A DNA stretch of 10,599 nucleotides from Methanobacterium sp. UBA176. GTDB taxonomy: Archaea > Methanobacteriota > Methanobacteria > Methanobacteriales > Methanobacteriaceae. Where the stretch lies: the NCBI GenBank assembly GCA_002505765.1, contig DAVZ01000022.1, forward strand, positions 1 to 10,599, in the 5' to 3' direction. The translations under genes and the position numbers were made by a program. Position 1 is the first letter of the stretch. Each line of letters opens with the position of its first letter. Under the pieces are notes generated by a model. The model was not told the origin of the DNA, searched no databases, and saw only the letters and a list, made by a program, of their open reading frames with translations. Below are positions 5,813 through 10,599 of the stretch, one piece after another.

Positions 5813-7663
5813 TTGTGTTGCCCTGGTTCCTGACCAGTCAACGGCCATTAATAAAGCAGTGCAAGTTCCTGCATTTCTTATCCAGCTATGTGAGAAACCA
5901 GTCCAAAACCCATCTTCTTGCCGTGTAAGAGTGTAATTAGTGCCTTCTATTAATGCAATAACGCTTATTGTATCCGGATCAGAAAATGCCCTTATATAAA
6001 TCCAAGGACCTTCTACAAATATTTCATTTAATTGGTAAGCATGATTAACTGTTCCAGAAACAACTGGAGGAGTGTTATCTATAGGATTAAAAACATTAAA
6101 GCTAAGTAAAAATGTATTTTGATTTCCAGCCATATCTGTAGCTGTTAACAGGACAGGATAATTTCCATCCAGAACATATGGAACAGTATAATTAAGGATC
6201 CATGTTCCATCAGTCTGTTTTATTAAATTATAAACATTATTGGGTAATAAAACAGTTATACTTGATGTATCAGGGTCAGATGTAGCATTTATGATTATTT
6301 TATCAAATGATTTCACGATTTCTGGATCAAGGGAACCTGAAATAGTTGGTAGTCCATTATCTACTGTAAAAGTAAGTAAAAATGTATTTTGATTTCCAGC
6401 TTTATCTATTGCTGTTAATAAGACAGGATAATTCCCATTTGGTAGATTTGGAATATAATAATCAAGTATCCATGTGTTTTCTGAACTCTTGGTCATCATT
6501 AAATTTTCGCCACAAATAGAAACATACACACATGATGTGTCAGAACCAGAAAAAGCATTTACAGTAACCATATCTCCAGATTTTACTATATTTGGTGTAA
6601 TAGCGCCAGAAATAGTGGGAGGCACATTATCAACAGTGAAATTAGGTGAAAGATCTTCAAAGTTTCCTTCAGCATCCATTGCAGTTAATAGAACTGAATA
6701 ATTTCCATCTGAAACTTGTGGAATAGTATAGTTAAGGATCCATGTTCCATCTGGTTGTTTAATTAGATTTGAGGTTGTGCCAAATATTAGGGCGGTTATA
6801 CTTGTTGCACCACTTGAATGAGCCCCTATGGTGATTGAATCTCCTGATTTCGCAATATTAGGGGAAATATAACCAGAAAAATATTGTAAAACATTTTCTT
6901 TTCCATGAACAAAAATATCAGTATTATCATTGTTATCTTCAGAAACTAGGTTATTTGCATAAGATTCAAACGCTATAAGGCTTCCATCAGCACTTATAGA
7001 AGGAAAATTACTTTCACCGTTTCCTTCTTCTCCTGTACTTGAGATACTTACCCTTTTAATGGAATTTAAAGTTTGATCATAAACGAAAATATCACAATAA
7101 CCATTATTGTCATTAGAAACAAGATTACTTGCATCGGATGTAATAGCAATATATCGACCATCGGCGCTTATAGGTGAGTCATAACTGTCTGCATTACCCT
7201 CTTCTCCAGTATTTGAAACGCTTAAACGTTTTGTAATACCTAACAACCTGTCACGAATAAAAACATCACTAAAACCGTTATTATCACTAGGTACGAGATC
7301 ATTGGCATAGGACGTGAATGTCACATATCGACCATCCGCGCTTATTGAAGACCCGAAACTGTCATAATTTCCTTCTTCACCTGTGTTGGAGATGCTAATT
7401 CGTTCAGTAGTATTTAAGACAGTATCGCGAAGAAATATATCACTCATGCCGTTGTTATCGTCTGGTACAAGATCATTGGCATAGGACGTGAAGGCAATAT
7501 ATCGACCATCCGCGCTTATTGAAGTTCCATAACTGTAACCATCGGATAAACTTCCATTAGTGGCAACACTAATCACTGTAGTATTATTAGCAGCATCAAC
7601 TGCTCCACAAACTGATAACACAAAAATAAACGTTACTATCAGCATTACTATTTTTTTATTCAA
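5795..7663 (-). CDS. Secreted PD40 beta-propeller/Ig-like repeat surface protein, N-terminal part
   Basis: This 622-aa frame carries a signal peptide (NKK, then a hydrophobic core to about 20, probable cut after VDA at 24). Four TolB-like PD40 repeats follow with a 58-residue period: SISADGR-type motifs at 48, 106, 164 and 222, each followed by ANDLV or similar, NNG-DIF and SNTGEEGN. From about 260 four Ig-like beta domains follow (about 260-346, 347-436, 437-529, 530-620), period near 90, with motifs such as VDN-PPTISG, TP-IVKSGD, DGTWILNYT and AGNQNTFLL. Many N-x-S/T sites suggest glycosylation. It is probably an adhesin or cell-envelope protein exposed on the surface. The start is TTG, with GGGTG (7671-7675 on the minus strand) seven bases or so upstream. 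The stop at 5795 follows a one-base shift; the rest of the protein lies in other frames down to 4361. Confidence 0.8.
   Translation of the reverse strand: MNKKIVMLIVTFIFVLSVCGAVDAANNTTVISVATNGSLSDGYSYGTSISADGRYIAFTSYANDLVPDDNNGMSDIFLRDTVLNTTERISISNTGEEGNYDSFGSSISADGRYVTFTSYANDLVPSDNNGFSDVFIRDRLLGITKRLSVSNTGEEGNADSYDSPISADGRYIAITSDASNLVSNDNNGYCDIFVYDQTLNSIKRVSISSTGEEGNGESNFPSISADGSLIAFESYANNLVSEDNNDNTDIFVHGKENVLQYFSGYISPNIAKSGDSITIGAHSSGATSITALIFGTTSNLIKQPDGTWILNYTIPQVSDGNYSVLLTAMDAEGNFEDLSPNFTVDNVPPTISGAITPNIVKSGDMVTVNAFSGSDTSCVYVSICGENLMMTKSSENTWILDYYIPNLPNGNYPVLLTAIDKAGNQNTFLLTFTVDNGLPTISGSLDPEIVKSFDKIIINATSDPDTSSITVLLPNNVYNLIKQTDGTWILNYTVPYVLDGNYPVLLTATDMAGNQNTFLLSFNVFNPIDNTPPVVSGTVNHAYQLNEIFVEGPWIYIRAFSDPDTISVIALIEGTNYTLTRQEDGFWTGFSHSWIRNAGTCTALLMAVDWSGTRATQQLFST
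6103..6400. repeat. 28-bp direct repeat within Ig-domain coding
   Basis: A 28-bp stretch beginning TAAGTAAAAATGTATTTTGA is identical at 6103-6130 and 6373-6400. The 270-bp offset is exactly 90 codons, the period of the Ig-like domains, so it marks recent domain duplication or gene conversion within the surface-protein gene. Confidence 0.85.
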
Positions 7664-7670
7664 ATTTTCA

Positions 7671-7709
7671 CACCCTTCATCAATATAAATGAGGATTATG
7701 CTAATTATA
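7671..7709 (-). promoter_or_regulatory. RBS and TATA-like element of the surface-protein gene
   Basis: Read on the minus strand, GAAGGGTG (7678-7671) is a good archaeal ribosome binding site seven bases before the TTG at 7663 and decides that start. A TATAATTA element at 7709-7702 would place the transcript start near 7680. A second AATTTATAAA at about 7760-7751 is an alternative. Confidence 0.4.
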
Positions 7710-7871
7710 CATCAAAATGGAGGATAATATAGTGTCTAGAGAAAATTAACTTTATAAATTTATTTAGATAATTCGTAAGTAATATACTACTTAATTATAT
7801 GATTAGATTAAAATCTTAATGTTTATAAAACTTACTATTTTAATTTAAAATGTTAGGATCGAGTAACATAA
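7710..7871. other. AT-rich intergenic region
   Basis: This is non-coding DNA between the divergent surface-protein gene and a decayed plus-strand gene. Apart from the possible TATA elements, I see no gene, repeat or stable hairpin. Confidence 0.5.
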
Positions 7872-8088
7872 GGAGAATTATTTGGATTTATACCTAAAAT
7901 ATTCCGTGTGACCTCAAATGATCCAGAGCTATTAAAAGCTTATTTTGATAAGCCGAAAATTAATGAAAAATGATTCTTTAGCTGTTTTAACAAAGAAATT
8001 ACATCAATTGGAGCTGCTGCAAGTTCAGACACTGCTTAAATACATATTTGAGATTGCAAACTCGTTAGATCCAAAGAAATATTATTAA
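7872..8088 (+). pseudogene. Carboxymuconolactone decarboxylase/AhpD-like remnant
   Basis: From 7875 the plus strand reads ELFGFIPKIFRVTSNDPELL then KAYFDK. This is the characteristic opening of carboxymuconolactone decarboxylase-like proteins (AhpD superfamily; FGFVP--FRV---PELLKAY in relatives), small proteins often acting in peroxide or redox chemistry. In the same frame, after an internal TGA at 7971, comes KEITSIGAAASSDTA, which resembles the KELI-IGAAA helix, then TAA at 8037. A shifted frame continues YIFEIANSLDPKKYY to TAA 8086-8088. The region expected to hold the catalytic C-x2-C-x3-H is not recognisable. No start codon precedes the fragment: an in-frame TAA lies at 7869. It is a decayed gene, about half the family's usual length. 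Confidence 0.55.
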
Positions 8089-8159
8089 TACACCAATTAG
8101 CGAAACAGCAGCGTTTTCTAAGTTTTTGAGGATTTTTGAAGAAAAAATAAAGTAAATAT

Positions 8160-8866
8160 TTAAAATAAAATCCCAATTCCCTTTGCTAAAAGGTAAATTC
8201 CAAATACAAATATAATTGCAGCCATCAAATATTTGCCATTCTTTTGCATCCAAATGTAAACTGGTTCAAGGATTTTATGCGCTGTTTTAGGCATTATAAA
8301 GTAAATTAGGAGCGAATTTCAACTACAAGAAGAGTAATTACCGTAAGAATTGCTATGACAATTAATTTATCAGTTACAGGCGCTGAAGAAAGCCCAATAT
8401 CTTTTTCTGCTGCAAATACAAGTATTGCAGTCGTAAAATTGATTACAAACATTCCAAATCCTAAAAGCATATATTTTATGAACTGACTACCTGTAGACTT
8501 TGATTCATCTTCAGTAAATCTATTTTTATCCAAGCCTTTATCTTCTTTCCTTATCCTTCTAATTCCAGAGAATAAGTATATTCCAAGAATAATGTCAAAA
8601 TAGGACGAAGCTGTTGATGAATGCGTTCCTGTGGCTAAGGCTGCTCCTTTACTTACTAATATTCCTAAAGCAACTACAATGAGTAGTAAGATTATAGCTC
8701 CAATATAAAAAGCTATACCACTAAATTTTGGGTGTTTTGAAAACGATAATACCAGAATAATTCCAATTAATACAGTTGGACTTACTGCGGCCCCAAAAGC
8801 TATGGGTAATACATCAGTGAGAAGAGTAGATAATTCAACAGGTTCTGTTTCCTTAATTTGACTTAT
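8160..8866 (-). pseudogene. GAP (Sap)-family integral membrane protein, start codon lost and frameshifted
   Basis: Joined across one shift, this encodes about 235 residues with six or so membrane spans, a usual length for the GAP/Sap family, named after mycobacterial proteins implicated in glycolipid export. Signature pieces are LPIAFGAAVSPTVLIGIIL near the N-terminus, then HPKFSGIAFYIGA, a charged loop (GIRRIRKEDKG to TEDESKSTG), FVINFTTAILVFAA, and after the shift MPKTAHKILEPVYIWMQKNG and a last hydrophobic helix ending ILF. The open frame runs from 8878 but has no ATG, GTG or TTG before 8533. The natural start is probably the ATA at 8866 (ATA AGT CAA), consistent with mutation of ATG. One base is missing at about 8310-8316, so the frame stops at 8306 instead of 8160. 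Expression of a full protein is unlikely. Confidence 0.65.
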
Positions 8867-8892
8867 TTGATTGTAAAATTATTTATTATAAG

Positions 8893-8900
8893 TTATATAT
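8893..8900 (-). promoter_or_regulatory. TATA-like box before the GAP-family gene
   Basis: ATATATAA on the minus strand (8900-8893) lies about 30 bases upstream of the presumed lost start at 8866. This spacing would give a nearly leaderless transcript and fits the absence of a ribosome binding site there. Confidence 0.4.
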
Positions 8901-9013
8901 TAAGGAAACTGTAATTTTTGTAATTAACTGCAGATTAGTATCCTTAAAATGAGAGTATTTGATATCCCTTCATTTTAGAACACGCATTTTATTTGGGTTC
9001 CTCTTTTTTTAAG

Positions 9014-9063
9014 CCCACGAAAATATAATTTTCGGGGCGCCAAAATTCTTCGAATTTTGAGCG
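9014..9063. other. Two adjacent hairpins at the 3' side of the RNase P RNA
   Basis: CAAAATTC (9041-9048) and GAATTTTG (9052-9059) form a perfect eight-pair stem with a three-base loop, extendable by CGC/GCG to 9038-9063. Directly next to it, CGAAAAT (9018-9024) pairs with ATTTTCG (9028-9034), extended by CCC/GGG. On the minus strand these follow the RNA's 3' end. They may end or process the transcript, though A rather than U residues follow on that strand. Confidence 0.5.
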
Positions 9064-9376
9064 GGTGAGGTATGCCGAGAGTAACCCACCTTCTGTTTCA
9101 GCAGCATTCATCTATGCGAGCTACCTCTGCCTCATACAGTATTCATCGGCAGTATTTGCCCTTGCATCCCGCGAAATGGCCGTTTCACCGTTCATTTTGA
9201 TATCTTCAGCCTGGGCATCATATTCATCTATCAAAAGACGTTTCGTTTCTGCTCCAGAGTTATGCATCTAAACATGTGCCTCGCGACACCGCGGTTCTGT
9301 ACGATGGATGGAGTTTCCTCAGTTTAAATTGCATTACGCAATAAACCGTTAGCTGCTCTTCGGCTTACCCCAGTGA
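9063..9376 (-). ncRNA. rnpB: RNase P RNA
   Basis: This is the catalytic RNA of ribonuclease P, which removes 5' leaders from pre-tRNAs. On the minus strand, GAGGAAACTCC at 9320-9310 is the conserved 5' core element and ACAGAAGGTGGGTTAC at 9096-9081 is its 3' partner (the ACAGAA-GGTTA type signature). Between them lie other RNase P-like segments such as AACGGTGAAACGGCC. The ends are supported by pairing: TGGGGTA (9372-9366) with TACCTCA (9072-9066) as the P1 helix, and GCCGAAGAG with CTCTCGGC as P2 with one bulge. The length of about 310 nt fits archaeal RNase P RNA. A TATA-like TTAAATTAA at 9402-9394 lies about 25 bases upstream. Its base composition is richer in G+C than the surroundings, as expected for structured RNA. 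Exact ends are approximate. Confidence 0.9.
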
Positions 9377-9393
9377 TATAACAAAAAATGACT

Positions 9394-9402
9394 TTAATTT
9401 AA
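9394..9402 (-). promoter_or_regulatory. TATA-like box of the RNase P RNA gene
   Basis: TTAAATTAA on the minus strand is centred about 23-25 bases before the predicted RNA 5' end near 9375, the normal archaeal spacing. The RNA could also be co-transcribed with the tRNA 60 bases upstream. Confidence 0.4.
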
Positions 9403-9432
9403 GTTTTTGTTAATTTAAGAAAATATAATAAT

Positions 9433-9737
<305 letters not shown>

Positions 9738-9782
9738 CTGTTGTTCAATTTTCTCATTTTCTCATTTGATCATCATAATAAA

Positions 9783-10109
9783 TTAATCATTACCGCCCCT
9801 TTTACTTCTATTTATGCGAGATAACCATTCTGGTTCTGAATTAATCAAAGCATTGCCTAGATTCAATGCTAATTCTGTCTGCAGGCCATAATAACAGTAA
9901 GATCCGCAGAAACCATTAGCTGTGTTCATATCCCTTACAACACCTGTTTCAGGGTCAATCACCAGTATCTTATCTGTGCTGTTTATTGCTTTAACCACCA
10001 CGTACCCATTGCTTGTGTAAATATCTAAGGCTGTCCCATTTAAAAGCATTCCTCCCAAGCCCATGGTTACTGAACCATTAAGCAGAAGACCCGGGAACAT
10101 ATGATTCAT
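9783..10109 (-). CDS. Hypothetical protein, possibly the C-terminal fragment of a larger gene
   Basis: This 108-aa frame has the first possible ATG at 10109, reads NHMFPGLLLNGSVTMGLGG and then TALDIYTSNGYVVVKAINST, followed by DPETGVVRDMNTANGFCGSY, and ends in a basic, polar tail (RINRSKRGGND). NGT, NGS and NST sequons would fit an exported protein, but there is no signal peptide. The open frame continues upstream as PPLEYWV without a stop into the end of the TPR gene. No ribosome binding site precedes either methionine. It could therefore be the surviving C-terminus of a gene whose front was lost. It starts 26 bases after the TPR stop on the same strand. Function is unknown. Confidence 0.4.
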   Translation of the reverse strand: MNHMFPGLLLNGSVTMGLGGMLLNGTALDIYTSNGYVVVKAINSTDKILVIDPETGVVRDMNTANGFCGSYCYYGLQTELALNLGNALINSEPEWLSRINRSKRGGND

Positions 10110-10135
10110 AACCCAGTATTCCAGTGGTGGACTAA

Positions 10136-10599
10136 TCAGATGGAATCGATTTCATTTATTTCGGACATAAGTTCCTTTTTAGCATTTTTAGCACCTTCAT
10201 AATCAGGATCTAACTCTAATGCTTTATTAAAACACTCTAAAGCTTCTTGATTTTTTTCAAGCAGCACAAGAGTTAAACCTTTAAAGGCCCATGCTTTGAC
10301 GTTGACGAGTTCTAATTCTAAAGCACGATTTAAACATTCAAGACCCTCTTCATATCTTTCAAGGTAATTCAGAGTATCTCCTTTGTTAAACCAGGCATCG
10401 TAAAAATCTGGTTTTATTTTTAGTGCATTATCAAAACACTCTAAAGCATCTTCATATTGCTCAAGATCTTTGAAAACCACTCCTTTATTATTCCAAGATC
10501 TAAAATGGTTTGGATCCAATTTTAATGCATGATCATAACAATCAATTGCTTCTTCAAACACTCTAAGATCATGAAAAGCAATACCTTTATTATTCCAAG
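10136..10599 (-). CDS. Tetratricopeptide repeat protein, C-terminal part (cut by window edge)
   Basis: The frame is open to the right end of the window, so the true start lies outside; the GTG at 10561 is an internal valine. Four TPR units of 34 residues are visible, each beginning with W-x-x-KG: WNNKGIAFHD, WNNKGVVFKD, WFNKGDTLNY and WAFKGLTLVL. Each contains EEAIDCYDHALKLDP-like second helices with the consensus A-x-x-C-F/Y-D/N-x-A-L-x-L-x-P. A short charged tail (KNAKKELMSEINEIDSI) closes the protein. TPR arrays form protein-binding solenoids, and such repeat-only proteins are abundant in methanogens. There is no membrane segment in the visible part, so it is presumably cytoplasmic. The partner cannot be told from sequence. 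Confidence 0.9.
   Translation of the reverse strand, partial: WNNKGIAFHDLRVFEEAIDCYDHALKLDPNHFRSWNNKGVVFKDLEQYEDALECFDNALKIKPDFYDAWFNKGDTLNYLERYEEGLECLNRALELELVNVKAWAFKGLTLVLLEKNQEALECFNKALELDPDYEGAKNAKKELMSEINEIDSI

Noticed and set aside
8065..8253. 62-codon minus-strand frame
   Set aside because: The better frame through 8160-8305 continues the GAP-family protein; this frame is out of register with it.
9065..9271. 68-codon plus-strand frame
   Set aside because: It lies inside the RNase P RNA on the opposite strand; the RNA's conserved core explains the sequence.

Overview
The window looks like a methanogenic archaeon of the order Methanobacteriales, probably a Methanobacterium-like genus. 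The DNA is AT-rich. Intact genes carry archaeal ribosome binding sites: GGTGAT lies three bases before the ATG of two genes, and GGGTG precedes a TTG start. The tRNA lacks an encoded CCA. The RNase P RNA has archaeal-type sequence. The protein set (DUF2769 cysteine proteins, PD40/Ig-like surface proteins, a CxxC...LQPGESPEDF...CxC tail, TPR proteins) is typical of the group. The genus is an inference.

Layout, left to right. At 5-957 (+) lie the two ends of an EamA/DMT transporter gene. They are separated by a decayed unidentified minus-strand gene (407-823) that contains two interlocking direct duplications. At 1028-2368 (+) is a cytoplasmic glucose/sorbosone dehydrogenase-like beta-propeller fused to a C-terminal ten-cysteine DUF2769 domain. 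It is followed by a decayed DUF2769 copy (2392-2616) and an intact stand-alone DUF2769 protein (2630-2896). On the minus strand, a 45-aa small ORF (4178-4315) overlaps by 4 bp a 326-aa protein with a C-terminal zinc ribbon (3201-4181). Upstream of these, 4361-7663 (-) is a large secreted surface protein of about 1100 aa: signal peptide, four PD40 repeats, about seven Ig-like domains, a Gly/Ser linker and a polytopic membrane anchor. Three single-base shifts split it into separate frames.

At 7872-8088 (+) is a carboxymuconolactone decarboxylase/AhpD-like remnant. At 8160-8866 (-) is a GAP (Sap)-family membrane protein that has lost its start codon and carries a frameshift near its 3' end. A conserved RNA block follows on the minus strand: RNase P RNA (about 9063-9376) and initiator tRNA-Met (9437-9510), each with a TATA-like element. 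The right end has two orphan ORF fragments and the C-terminal part of a TPR protein that runs off the window.

The main theme is gene decay around a few conserved genes. At least five loci are broken, mostly by shifts equivalent to loss of one base. The most unusual intact element is the propeller-DUF2769 fusion beside two further DUF2769 units, one of them dead. This suggests local duplication followed by capture of the cysteine domain by the propeller gene. Resequencing should exclude base-calling error before the frameshifts are read as biology.
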